Source: Agelas oroides (taxonomy: Eukaryota; Porifera; Demospongiae; Agelasida; Agelasidae). From it: a DNA stretch of 64,000 nt. Shown piece by piece: positions 1 through 13,400 of the stretch. The stretch lies in NCBI GenBank assembly GCA_949130485.1, contig OX422194.1:1776641-1840640 (forward strand), written 5' to 3'. A program made the position numbers and the translations under genes. The notes beneath the pieces were generated by a model. That model was not told the origin of the DNA and did not search any database. It saw only the letters and a list, made by a program, of their open reading frames with translations. Position 1 is the first letter of the stretch; each line of letters begins with the position of its first letter.

Positions 1-2190
1 AGAAGATGGCCACGCTACTATGGTGTATCTATATCTGAGTTGTGTAGGAGCAACGAATACAACACAAATGCCCTTTAAAGACATTGGTCGGTATTGTAAA
101 GAAGCTCGGTTGCCATTAAAAGCGCTGTGGACACACAGGATGTGTTGCACACTTCACTGAAGTGTCAAAGTGACTTGTGGCTCAGTGTGACTGGCTGTAT
201 CGGTAGTCTGCTACCCAAAAGTTGTAGTTAATTGATCTAGCTTGTTAACAGTGTACATACCTTGCAAGGCTCCAGAGCTGCAAGTCGGATGAAATTTGTG
301 CGGTCACTGAAGTTTCAACATTTTTGATCATAACTCAGATTAGCAGTGGTTTAAGAAAAGTGGTATATTCAAACTTTTAGCAAATGTAAGTACCTTCATG
401 TTAAGATAGCTAGATGGGCCACTGTAAAATCCTGTGTCACCAAAGGTCCAATTTGTTGAAGGCAAATGTTTGGCCCCATGCAATCGCCATGGATTAGCTT
501 TCAACCTTATATGCTTGCACAGTAGATACTTCAATGCTAACTGTTTCTAGTTGTGGTGTCAAACTTCAATAAGTCCTCTCAGGCTGATAAAGAAACATTG
601 GGCATGCATGTGCACTTTTGTGACTTTTAATTCATTCATTCACAGATTTAACATTCATTACTATATATTTTTCCCTTTCCATTTGGGGTGTAACTTTCCA
701 CTTGAGGCATAAGTTTTCCAGGTGCACCGTGGCACTAACAAGCATGCATTGAGATTGGACATCCATACCTTTGGCCAGTGTAACTGGCATCCATATTTTC
801 CTGTGTATACCTGATTCATTTTTTTATGTCATGAATCTCTTATTTTGCACCAACATGTCTAGTACCTGTTCTCTAAGTATCCAATGAAATAGTCTGTACC
901 TAATTAGCCTCATTTTCAGGCTCTTGCTGGGGTTGTCCAAGCACTACAGGCATTGAGCTTTAAACCATCTGTGCAAGGTCCTTAGCTTTTTACTAAGGCC
1001 ACATTTCATGCTTCACTGACAAACCACCCCCCAAATTTTGGTCTGAGTGGTAGGCAAGAAACAAATTTTGAATATCATTAATTTGGTGAACATTATCACG
1101 CCCTGCAAACTTTGTAGTTACTGCAGTTGAAATGATCTGTATATTCACAATGGCTGACTCCATTTATAACCTCCTGGCCACGTTTGAACAGCATCCTCTG
1201 CAACCTCGCTAATAATGTCACCATATTAAAAAGTAATGCTTAGTCATGAAGTAGCTCGTGATGTTGACCACATCCACTAACGTGAAATTTCCATATTTCT
1301 TCCTTCATGAAAAGTATAGAGCAACTGGATCTGTGACACATGAAATCAATTTGGCATGGCCTAATTGAGTGAGAGCAATACCATTAACTTTATATGTGTT
1401 GGCAACTAGCTTTCAAAGCTCTGCGCATGTTTGCACGTCGCACTAAACACTGTGATTCTGTAAACTTTCTTCATCTGAAAGATGCCTCATGCTGATTGTG
1501 CAGACAGTGCCCAAGAAGCAATAAAATATAAGCATTCACCTTTTTGCTTGCAGCATTTATCAACATATGTGCCATGTCAGCTAAACACTGCAGCATGTTA
1601 ATGATAGTCTTGCCCTTTGATAACCTTAAAACTAGACAATGTAAACTGTTGTGCTACAATTAAAGCAATATTACTTCCTGTTACTTCCGATTTTAAAACT
1701 ACTTAAATGTGAACCGTACTAAAAGTAGAACACCCGGTCACATGCTTAGCAACAATGCCTTATGTCTACGCCGCATGCCCAGTACGTGTTACTATTTTTA
1801 TTACTGGCGTAAAATTCCAACTGGTTTAAAAATTTACGGAGTTACACACTCTTACTCTAGCCACCCGTTCTTTTGCGCTGTTGAGAGAGCATATGACCCT
1901 GCAGTCAGCCATCATTTTAGTGTAGCAGAGTAGTATGCTGGTTATCAAGGAAGCTTCATGCATGCACAAACAAGGCTCTCTTTTCTCCTTCCCACTCAAG
2001 AACCTGGGAAAGAGGTTAATACCTATTTAGTCCAGTGAAGGTTGAGTTATATCAACTGCACTAGGCTTGATTAGGATGTTTTACTGTTGTAAATAGTAGT
2101 AGTTCTGCAGAAGTTGCGTTAAAGCTGTAATCAGAAACCTGTATTGTTCCATTGAGTACCTAATTGTTAAGGAAAAATAGATGTGCATTG
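1..2190. other. Stretch with no supportable gene
   Basis: No exon chain with consistent splice phase could be built on either strand. Short open frames exist on both strands but show no recognisable domain. A dispersed repeat (described separately) occupies about 1709-1884. The 5' end and promoter of receptor gene 1 should lie somewhere here, but I could not locate its signal-peptide exon. The genes downstream have that exon only 125-245 bases before their first Ig exon. Confidence 0.4.
1709..1884 (+). repeat. Dispersed repeat, copy 1
   Basis: This segment begins with GAACCGTACTAAAA and then AGAACACCCGGTCAC. It is clearly related, by eye about three quarters identical with small indels, to 52213-52379 near the other end of the window. 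A short open frame crosses it, but the other copy does not keep that frame, so it is treated as a repeat and not a gene. The family is not recognised. Confidence 0.6.
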
Positions 2191-2314
2191 GTTACAGATG
2201 AGGGTTCTGGAATGGGCTCAGTTGGTATTTTTGCTGTCTGGGTAACCTATAATAGGCTGAAATGGGGATACACAAAACTGAGTAGCTACCACACATTTAT
2301 TTATTTCATTACAG

Positions 2315-5300
2315 TTGTACATCTGGAGTTCAGCAATGGTATTCATATTGAGAATCATGGCTTTGTACGACGCCGGAGAGAGATCGAAAATAACCCATTG
2401 CTCTGTGTGACTCCAGACAACATAACATGCTGTTCAACTGCAGAAACTGGAAGTGCTCCACTAGGAAACTGGTACTTTCCCAATGGAACAGAAGTCCCTA
2501 TTAACAATACAGGATGGCTGTTCTACACAACAAGGGGGCCTGGTGTGGTACGTCTGCACCGACTGTACAATCGTAGTGGTGGTGTGCCTGGAATCTACCG
2601 TTGTGAGATACCAGATCTGATTGGATTAAACCAAACTCTTGATGTTGGACTTTATGATTTAACTAGAATAGCAAGTGGTAAGTAAAAGTGTTACATTATG
2701 CGCATACTCTAGTCATCAAATATATACCGTTGCAGCAACTGGATATATGTCTATAGAGTGACCATATCAACATTATGAACACGTGCATGAATTTAGTTGA
2801 CTGGCAGCCGTAAGTGGAAGGTCCTCGTGTTTAGGTTTATTGTTGAACCTTACGTACCTCTATTTATAGTGGAGCACAAATTTTGTGAAAGTACAATGTA
2901 GACAAAGCATTAAGCCTGTATCATGATATCTAGCTGTTCTTTGGTCTAGGATTTGCTATTCTGGAATACAGATAATTATTGTATTACATGTAATACACTT
3001 CAAATATCTTCATGCACCTTATTGATCCACTTCGCAGGTCGAATATTACTGCAGTATGACATTGAGTTTAGGTTACTGCGGGAACTCAGCATTCAACAAC
3101 CTACTTTTACTTTAACCTGTGTCACTACTGGAGGCCCTCCCACAACTGTCATTTGGACAAGAGACAACACTGAGATAGATTACCAGAACAATAGCAACTT
3201 TACATTCTCTCGGACAGTGACAAATTTTGTAAATAGCACCTACAATAACACTCTGACTGTCACTGGTAGATATCCTGGTCAATACAGAGTAACAGCTTGG
3301 AACAGAAACACTTTGCTATATATTAGCAATCAGTTCGCTACTTCTGCCATTTCAGTAACAGGTAAGCATTTATTAGAAAGCATGGATACATTATATTATT
3401 GAATATTGACATTATATTTACCTGCAGGTGCTGCCCCGCCCACCCACCTCACTGCTGTGCAGGGGTCTGATCCTACCACTGTCAATGTCTCCTGGACTGC
3501 ACCAGTCTCAGGAGACAGTGTGACTGGGTACCAGATATACTACCAGAGAGAGGGGGATCAGGGGAGTGTGGATGTTGGTGCCACTGCAGCACAACATGCA
3601 CTAACTGGTCTTTGTGTTGGAAGAAACTACTCCATTTATTTAGTGGCTCTGTCTGCACATCTTCCAAGTCCAGTGGTTGGACCAGCAGTAGTCACATTGG
3701 GTATGTAGTGAGATTGCATGCTAAATAACAAATGTTGGTGTGTATATATGTGTGTCACTAAAACCTAACTGGTACTTTTGACAAGCTTCACTTCGGACAC
3801 AATAGCTGCCCTAATTAATATTGTAGTTGTTTCACCGTAGCATTCATAACTATCACAATTAATTAACTGACGGTCTGCTGTTTTAACACAGAGATTACTA
3901 ATGAAACACTGTGTCCTGAGGTTACAACCAGTGCTTCTACAACTAGCCTTCTGGTCACAACCAGCCCCCTCGCCACAACCAGCACTAGTTTCACAACCAG
4001 CCCCCTCGCCACAACCAGCACTAGTTTCACAACCAGCCCCCTCTCCACAACCAGCACTAGTTTCACCATCAGCCCTGGTGCCACAAGCAGCACTAGTTTC
4101 ACAACCAGCCCTGGTGCCACAAGCAGCACTAGTTTCACAACCAGCCCTGGTGCCACAACCAGCACTAGTTTCACAACCAGCCTTGGTGCTACAGCCAGCA
4201 CAACTAGCCCTCTGGCCACAATCAACCCTGGTGCCACAACCAGCACTAGTTTCATAACCAACCCTGTTGCTGTTGCCCCAACCAGCCGTGTTGCCAAAAT
4301 CAGCACTGCTACCATAAGCAGCCCGGTTGCTGCAACTGCCGCTATTGTTACAATCAGCCCTGTTGCCACAACCAGCACCATTTCCACAACTAACACTCTT
4401 GCCACAAACAACACCATTACTTCAACCAGTCCTGTTGCTACAACTAGCACTATAGTCACAAGCTCTATTGCTATGACCAGCACTGGTGACACAATCAGCA
4501 CTGTTGCCACAAACAGTATTACTGCCACAACCAGTGTCATCGCCACAATCGCAACTTACTCCACAGCTAGCAATAGTGTGACAACCAACACTGTTGGGAC
4601 CAACAGTGTAACGTATACCACAATCAGCCCTACTGCCACAATCAGCCCTACTGCCACCATCAGCCCTACTGCCACCATCAGCCCTCCTGCCACCATCAGC
4701 CTTACTGCCACCATCAGCCCTACGTCCACCATCAGCCCTACTGCCACAATCAGCCCTACTGCCACCATCAGCCCTACTGCCACCATCAGCCCTCCTGCCA
4801 CCATCAGCCTTACTGCCACCATCAGCCCTACGTCCACCATCAGCCCTACTGCCACAATCAGCCCTACTGCCACCATCAGCCCTACGTCCACCATCAGCCC
4901 TACTGCCACAATCAGCCCTACTGCCACCATCAGCCCTACTGCCACCATCAGCCCTACTGCCACCATCAGCCTTACTGCCACCATCAGCCCTACGTCCACC
5001 ATCAGCCCTACTGCCACAATCAGCCCTACTGCCACCATCAGCCCTACTGCCACCATCAGCCCTACTGCCACCATCAGCCCTACTGCCACCATCAGCTATA
5101 CTGCTACCATCAGCTCAGTTGTGATCAGCTCTGCTGTTGCAATCAACCCTGGTGCCACAAGCAGCACTATTGCCACAACCAGACCTGGTGCTACAACCAG
5201 CTCTGCTGCCACCATCACACCAGCCACTGCGATCAGCCCTGTTGTCCCAACCAGCCTTGGTGCTACGACCAGCACTGTTGAAACAATCAACCTTCATGCC

Positions 5301-8300
5301 ATGACCAGCCGTGTTGCCAAAATCAGTACTGCTACCATAAGCAGACCAGTTGCTTCAACTGCCGATATTGTCACAATCAGCCCTGTTGCTACAACCAGCA
5401 CCATTACCACAAATAGCATTCTTGCCTCAAACAACACCATTGCTTTGACTAGTCCTGTTACCACAACTAGCACTACTGTCGCAACTCCTATTGCAACGTT
5501 TGCTTCAACCAGCACTTTTGTCACAACCAGCATTGATGCCATGACTAGAACTGTTGTCATGATCACCCCTGTTGCCACCATCAGTCCAGTTGCTTCAACC
5601 AGCTCTGTTGTCACACTCAACCCTGGTGCCATGATTAGTACTAGCGCCACAACCAGCCCTGGTGCTACAACTAGTTCTGATGCTACAATCAACCCTGTTA
5701 CCATGACCAGCCGTGTTGCCACAATCGGCACTGTTACTGCAAGCAGCCCTGTTACCACAACTACCACTACTGGCACAACCAATCCTGTTGTTACAATCAG
5801 CTCTGTTGCTGCTCTCAGCATCATAGCCCCAACCAGCACCATTGCCACAACTAGCACTCTTCCCATGACTAGTACCATTGCTGCAACCAGTCCTGTTACC
5901 ACAGCTAGAACTACTGCCACTATCTCTGTTGCTATGACCAGCACTGATGCCACAAGTACTATTGTCATGACTAGCCGTGTTGCCACAATCAGCCCATTTG
6001 CTGTGACAAGCCCTGTTGTTGCAACCAGTTCTAGTGCCACACCCAGCCCTAGTACCACAACTGCTTCAACCAGCACTTTTGATGCAACCAACATTGTTGC
6101 CACAACTAGCGCTGTTACCATCACCAGCCATGTTGCCACAATCAGCTCATTTGCTGTGACCAGCCCTGTTGTCGCAATAAGCCCTGGTGCCACAAGTAGC
6201 CCTACAACCAGGCCTGGTGCTACTACAATCAACCCTGTTACCACAATCAACCCTGTTTCTACCACCAGCCCAGTTTCCACAGTCAGCACTGTTTCTACAA
6301 GCGTCCCTGTTGCCGCAACTAACACTGTTGTCATGACCAGCCCTGTTGCCACAACCAGCCAAGTCGCAAAAACCAGCACTGTTTCCACAACCAGCACTGA
6401 TGCCAAAACCAGCACTAGTACCACAATCAGCACTGGTGCCATAACCAGCACTGCTGCCACAACCAGCACTAGTACCACAATCAGCACTGGTGCCATAACC
6501 AGCACTGCTGCCACAACCAGCACTAGTACCACAATCAGCACTGTTACCACAAGCAGCCCTCTTCTCACAATCACCACTGTTTCCACAAGCAGCCCTCTTC
6601 CCACAATCAGCACTGTTATCACAAGCAGCCCTCTTCCTACAAGCAGCCCTCTTCCTACAATCAGCACTGTTACCACAAGCAGCTCTCTTCCTACAATCAG
6701 CACTGTTACCACAAGCAGCCCTCTTCCTACAATCAGCACTGTTACCACAAGCAGCCCTCTTCCTACAATCAGCACTGTTACCACAAGCAGCCCTCTTCTC
6801 ACAATCAGTACCGATTTCCCAACCAGCATTATCACTACAACCAGCACTGGAACCACAATTAGTCCTCCTGCACCAACTACCACTAGTACCACTGGTCCCA
6901 GAACCAGCCCCGTTGCTGTAATCAGCACAACCAGCCCCATACCACCAGGTGCCACTCCAGACAACAATGGGATCCTCACTGGAGCTGTGGTTGGAGGTGT
7001 TGTTGGTGCTGCTGTTCTGCTGGGACTACTGGTTTTGGTGATGTGCATCTGCCTCATCTTCCTGCGGAGGTATGTAGTTAGAAAGATTGACACATTGTAG
7101 CAACAAAAAGAGCTTGAACATGATGTCCATGTATTTAGCTATATTGAGGAAGAAGTAGAGAGAGATTGACTGCCCCTGAAAGTGGGTATGTTTTTTCTCT
7201 CTTGGTAAGCCTGTACTGAGTGTACCACTTTCACACTTACATCTTCGTACAGTCGGTGACATATACTCTATTAATTCTTGATGCTGCACAACTAACACAT
7301 TAGCACGTAATTAAATTAAATGTAGGTATTAATCATAATTATGGCATATAATTATGTATACAAGTAACCACACAGCAAATCCTTATTGATCATTTAGGGG
7401 TAAGTCCAAGCAGAAAAGTTCTTCATTAGAAGTAGAAGCACTATCTTTTGAGGAAGTAACCGAAACTGTACCAATGCACATTGTTGGAAGTGAACCGGTG
7501 ACAAATACCGTGATAGAAAACAAAGATGCGACTGATAATGGAAAAGAGAAGGATAACAAGGACAAAGATGCAGCTGTTGGTAAGAAGATTGCTTTAATTC
7601 TGTACACTAAAACTTATAACTAGATATACAAACTGTCATCTTTTCAGTTGCTGTGGAATTCCCCCAAGACACAAAGCATGTGACTGAGGGTGAAAGTGTG
7701 CTCTTGCACATGAAGGTTACTGGTGCACCAAAACCAACCCTAGTCTGGTACTTTGAAGGTAGAGAGCTGCAGCCTGACTACTCCATTGATTTGGCGGAGG
7801 AGGATGGGAGTGTTACCATACTTTGGGCAGAGACCAGACATGCTGGAGTGTACAAGGTGGTGGCCACAAACAAAGCTGGGAGTGTAGAGAAGGAGGTTAA
7901 GCTGTTTGTCCACAAAAAGTGGGAGCGCATACCTGGTGTTGTTGACCAGAAGGGGTTCAAGCCAGTTCCAGTGGCCGAGTTTAGGAAGTATGTGCAAGAG
8001 CATCATGCCAATGACAATCAACAGTTTGAGAAGCTGTACAAGGTAGGTAATGTATATGAATCGATTCTAGTTCAGCGATTACCTCTCAACCTGCTCATTG
8101 CGGATTGTAATTGAACTATACAGTTACAGATACTGTCTATGACATACAAACTACGTACCCACTAGCCAATGTTAGATCTTTACCTGACACTTGTATTTAT
8201 CTTTCTGTCTAGAGTTTACCTGAAGTCAGTGATAGACAGTCGGTGGCTGTCAGTACCAAACCACAAAATATGCAACGCAATAAGTTCAAGAACATCATTG

Positions 8301-10227
8301 TCTGTATGTTAATTTGGAGCTCATGATTACTTATGAATGCTAATTAACACTTGCATGCTATCCCATTCTTACATAGATGATGATAGCCGTGTCATTCTGA
8401 AACCACTATCTGGACATGATGACTGTCAACATGACTATATAAATGCTTCTTATGTTGATGTAAGTATTTCTGGTTAGTACACATAGATTTTAGGTCAAAA
8501 TCATTTGCAGCATTCCTATTCAAAATGATGTGAGTTTATCTGTCATAGTTCTCACTTCTATAGGGTTACTGTCTTCCCCGTAAATTCATTGCCACACAAG
8601 GTAAACCATCATACTTGCAGGGCATGATCATACATATGTGCAGCAACACATACATAATAGTGCCATTATAGCTTTAGAGCATCTTACTATAGCTAAATAT
8701 GTGATAGCATTGAGTGAATAAGGAGAAAAATAAATGCTAACAGACGCTGAGAATCAAATCCAGAACCATGGCCGAAAAACCTGGATATTAAACATCGGTG
8801 CCTATTTTCGAAATTAGCAGCCAGAATTGGTGCTTATTTTGAGGGGTGCTTATTTTGAGGGGTGCTTATTTTCATGGGGTGCTAATAAACGCATGTAATT
8901 TTATGGTAACGTGCAGTTGTGTGGGAACAGAATAGCTGTGATATATTTTAGGCCTAGAGGTTCTTTTTCTGCTAATTTCTGTTCAATGTTCATAACTTCA
9001 TATGGAACCAACGATACAGTCAGCAATTGATCGATCGTTGCCAACCCCCGTCCACCAATGTAAAGCAAATGGAAGTAACTAATCCGTGATAGTTTTTTGC
9101 TAATTCCTGGGTATGTTTTATCGAGAGGCCTTACCTAAATTTTGGCTTGTATCCCGTGTCGATAGCTTTGCTTAGAATCGGAGATAGACACTGGCGAAAA
9201 TTAGCCGCAACATTCAAAAAAGTCTAATCTTGCCTTTCATGTGGGGGTGCCTATTTTTGTATGGGTGCTTATAAACGTGATGTGCTTATTTTCTATGGGT
9301 GCCTATTATCCCAATTTTACGGTAGCTCAGTAGTCAGGGAGCTGGCAGCTCAATCAAGGAGGCATGTATGGGTCATGACATTGAACATGCAACTTTATGC
9401 TAATGATTAACATAGTCCTCATTCTCAAACCAATCATTACAGTCAAATGGCATATAGGAAACTGCAGCTTGAGATGCACACCCTACTTTTGTATTAAGGC
9501 TGTGTTAGTGACTATCCACAATACCATCCTCTTCCCACTCTCCAGCCCCTCTCCAAAACACTGTCATTGATTTCTGGAGGTTGGTCTGGCAAGAAAAGTG
9601 TCCCTCCATTGTGATGCTGACCAATCTTGTGGAGGGAGGTAAAGTAAAATGTCTACAGTACTGGCCAGACTCAGACAGCAAGAGCTATGGTCCCTTCAAG
9701 GTCACCATCACTGACAAGCAGATATTTGCAGACTATTTCATCAGAGTGTTCCAACTTGAAGTAAGCATGGTTTCAAAGTTGACAGAATATGAGAATACTT
9801 GGAACATACTTTTGTCATTGCTAATTAACTGTTTACAGATTATTTTGACTTTGCTTGTGACGTGAACTTCAATCTAACATGTTCCATGCACACACAGTTG
9901 TCTGGCAGCACAGATCCTCCTCTGAAAGTGATGCAGTTCCACTTCACAGCCTGGCCTGACCATGGTGTACCAGAACATGCTGCTTTGATCCTAGCTTTTC
10001 GCACGAGGGTGAAATCACATTATGACTCTTCAAGGGGACCACTTCTGGTCCACTGCAGGTACAAAGCATTGCAAATGCAACTGTACAGCGGATTTTGATA
10101 TTTGTGCAGTGTACCTGTTGTACCACAACAAATCAATGAATTAAGAAGATGTTTCACTATATAGGAAAAATTTATTGGTCGAGAATTTTTAAATGGTCAT
10201 CTTCCTACACACAATTAATACACACAT

Positions 10228-10272
<45 letters not shown>

Positions 10273-10428
10273 GCTGGTGTAGGCCGCACTGGTACATTCA
10301 TCACCATAGACAATGTTCTGGAGCAGGTGGAGAAGGAAGGAGTAGTGGATATTGCTGGGACAGTCAGCAAGATACGACAACAGAGGCCAGCAATGGTTAA
10401 GAATGCGGTAAGTGTGTGTGTGCATGCG

Positions 10429-10471
<43 letters not shown>

Positions 10472-13400
10472 GTGCATGCATACGTGTGTGCGTGCGTGCA
10501 TGCATATGTGCTGTGTGCGTGCGTGCATATGTGCGTGCATGCATATGTGCGTGCATGCATGCGTGTGTGTGTGCATGTGTGCGTGCATGCATATGTGCTG
10601 TGTGCATGCGTGTATATGTGTGTGCATGCATGTTTGTGTATGTGATACGGTATTTTATCCATGTTACACACATATCCTCGAAGTCTGTCTCCAACACCAC
10701 CAACTCCATCACTCCAGGAGCAGTATATCTTCATCCATGATGCTGTACTGGAGTCAGTAACCTGTGGTGACACCCAGATTGTGGCTGGTAACCTCCGACA
10801 TGCTCTGGCAAAACTTCAGATGGGTCCCAAAGCTGGTCCAAATGGGCTAGTGTCACAGTTTCAGGTAAAGCAATGGGCCGTATATTTTAGGAGGTTCAAA
10901 ATAGGATAAGGTTAAGTGTTAGTATTCCAAGGGTTAACTGATAATGAGCTATCTGAAGAATGATTCAATGGGAATATTATCCACACAGGTTCTAGACCAA
11001 GTGACTCTCAAGCCAGGCGATGTTAACAGGAATTGTGCCGTCCTCTTTGGTGCAAAAAACAGAAGTATGGATTACCTCCCTGGTAGGCCAGAACTATAGA
11101 GTCAAGTGAATTCTTTGTATGCATATCAGAAAACTCAGCACAGATTCAACAAGTGTTCAGAATGTTTAACAATTTTACATTTATATCATGTATGTAGCTG
11201 ACCGCTGGCGTGTTACTCTGAAAGGTGAATACCCAGGTTATATTAATGCTGTCTTTGTCAACGTAAGTATTATTACCAGCACCCCAGAGTTTGTACTGCT
11301 AAAGTTAAAGGGAGCTGCACACATCTACCTTTACTTATGTACAGGGCTACAAGCAGCAGAAGGCTTTCATCATAGCCCAGGGTCCCATGGAGTCCACATG
11401 CAGAGACTTCTGGAAGATGATCCATGACAGGCAGTGTGGGGCTATTGCCGTGCTCTCCAGGCTCAGAGAAAAAGGAAAGGTACTTGAGTTGAAGCTCAGT
11501 TGCTGACAATAACAAGACAAACATGGCAACATTCTTGCTAACTACCAACAGTAGGATCATTATAGCTTCAGCCCAAAACAGTACAGTATTCAGTAAATTT
11601 TATTGATAGTATAAAATTATAAAGCATACTGTGGCAAGAAATTGTTACTTCCCATTTGCAGAATTAATGACAACAGTGTTGTCCACAACATGCCTTATAG
11701 CTCAAGGTATAACCAGCCTCACAGCTTAAGGTATAAACAGCTTAAGGTACTGCCTTACAGCTCAAGGTATAAGGTACTGACATGTTTAATGACACTGTAA
11801 ATAAAGTCAAGATTGAAACATGGAAAGTGGGCAATTTTAGGTGCTCTGTGCACTATACTCACCTCGGAAAATGTACATGTACTCACAGGAGGTGTGCTAC
11901 CAGTACTGGCCCAGCAGTACTAGTGGATACAAGCAGTATGGGGAGTACAGTGTAGATTTGCTGGGGGAGGAGGAGCTGGAGGGACACATTCTCAGGAGAC
12001 TCAACATCACCCACCTCAAGGTACAGCTAGGGAATGAGTCTGATGGCACAATGTAAAGGCTATATTACCTAAATAATATTCTGTTCGCACTTGGTTGTGG
12101 TTTTAAAAACAATTGTGATACACTCTGTGTTTGGACATCTGAAAACTATTTTGCTTCAAAACACCACTGTGACATTAAGGGGGGGAGGAGTAGACTGTGA
12201 CATTGTGATATTGTTTGTAACCCCATAAGGTCCGTTGTAGCCACAGTTTAGTTTTTGTAATAATCTGTATGTGACAATAACAATAATACACAATGAACAT
12301 GCCTAGACAGATTACTGACTATAACTGAGAGACCACTCACCTCTCTGTTGATGTGGACTTTACAGATGACCTGTATTTTTGCACTTGTCAAAAATAGAAA
12401 TATGGTCATATTTGCTGTAGTGTAAAGTTGGTACTTTTTGTAAGAGCAAAATTAATGAGCCAAAAGTCAAGTTTCCAAAAGTTTCTGAGCAATATTCCCT
12501 CAAAAGTGCAGCATTCCCAAGGGAAATATACCAAAAAGAACATGGTGTCCACAATTACTCTCACCAAGCAATTATGCATCGCCTATATAGCACTACCATG
12601 CAGGCAAGTAACCTTCTGACGTGTTAAAGTAGGAGTTTGCAGCAAATCAGTTAATATGCTTTCTATTGTGTGCTTTCTTTACAAATGATTCTAAAACATG
12701 ATTTCTGTTAAATTTATTCGTGGTGAAGCAACAATTGTGTGCTGTGCTTCCTGTAAGACTTTGATTACCTTGAGCAATAGCCACTGAAAAACTCAACAGG
12801 ATCACAATTGCTAGATAGATAGATGTTCAGGTTTAATTTGATTCTCTGCTCGCAAAATCACTGGAATACTTAGGCCGTAGATAGTGGAGTGACATACCCA
12901 AACTGTGTAGTTTTAATACCCAGCTAGTGTATACACAATACACATGAAAAACACATTTAGCACTTAACCACTTGTTACCAGATAACAGCTAATATACTGT
13001 ACCAGCTCAGTGGCTGATTTCACCAGTTTTACCCCCTGCTCTTCAGTGCCTTTGTTGTCAGTAGGACCATGTCTTCATTTAACCCTCTGTCTTTCACCCT
13101 TGCTTACCACACCCTTCATACCTATGGCCTTTCTCTTATAGTCAAAGTTTGTGTTCTTGCTGCTTGCTCACCACCTGGAAGTGTGTGCTTCTAGTGGATC
13201 TGCTTAACGGTCTGTTATGGGCTGGACAAAATGGCCTGCCACCTACACCTAATACTTTGCACTTGGGATGCAGTTACCACCTGCACCCCAGTCACCATTT
13301 TCTTTCCACTTGGGGGGTGGTTCGGCTCAACGTAATATTAAAAGCATCGATCCCTCATGCAATTTATCAACCGTATGTGGTTGTATCTCTTACTACAGTC

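Noticed and set aside
1709..1933. A 74-codon open frame
   Set aside because: It lies in a dispersed repeat whose second copy at 52213-52379 does not keep the frame.
4619..5097. CRISPR-like regular repeats
   Set aside because: The repeats are head-to-tail coding minisatellite units without unique spacers, inside a eukaryotic exon.
5294..7093. A 599-codon open frame antisense to the gene 1 mucin exon, and a similar 505-codon frame at 28068-29585
   Set aside because: The Thr/Ser/Pro repeat has no stop triplets in the complementary frame, so long valine-rich antisense frames arise automatically. They have no splice logic or domains.
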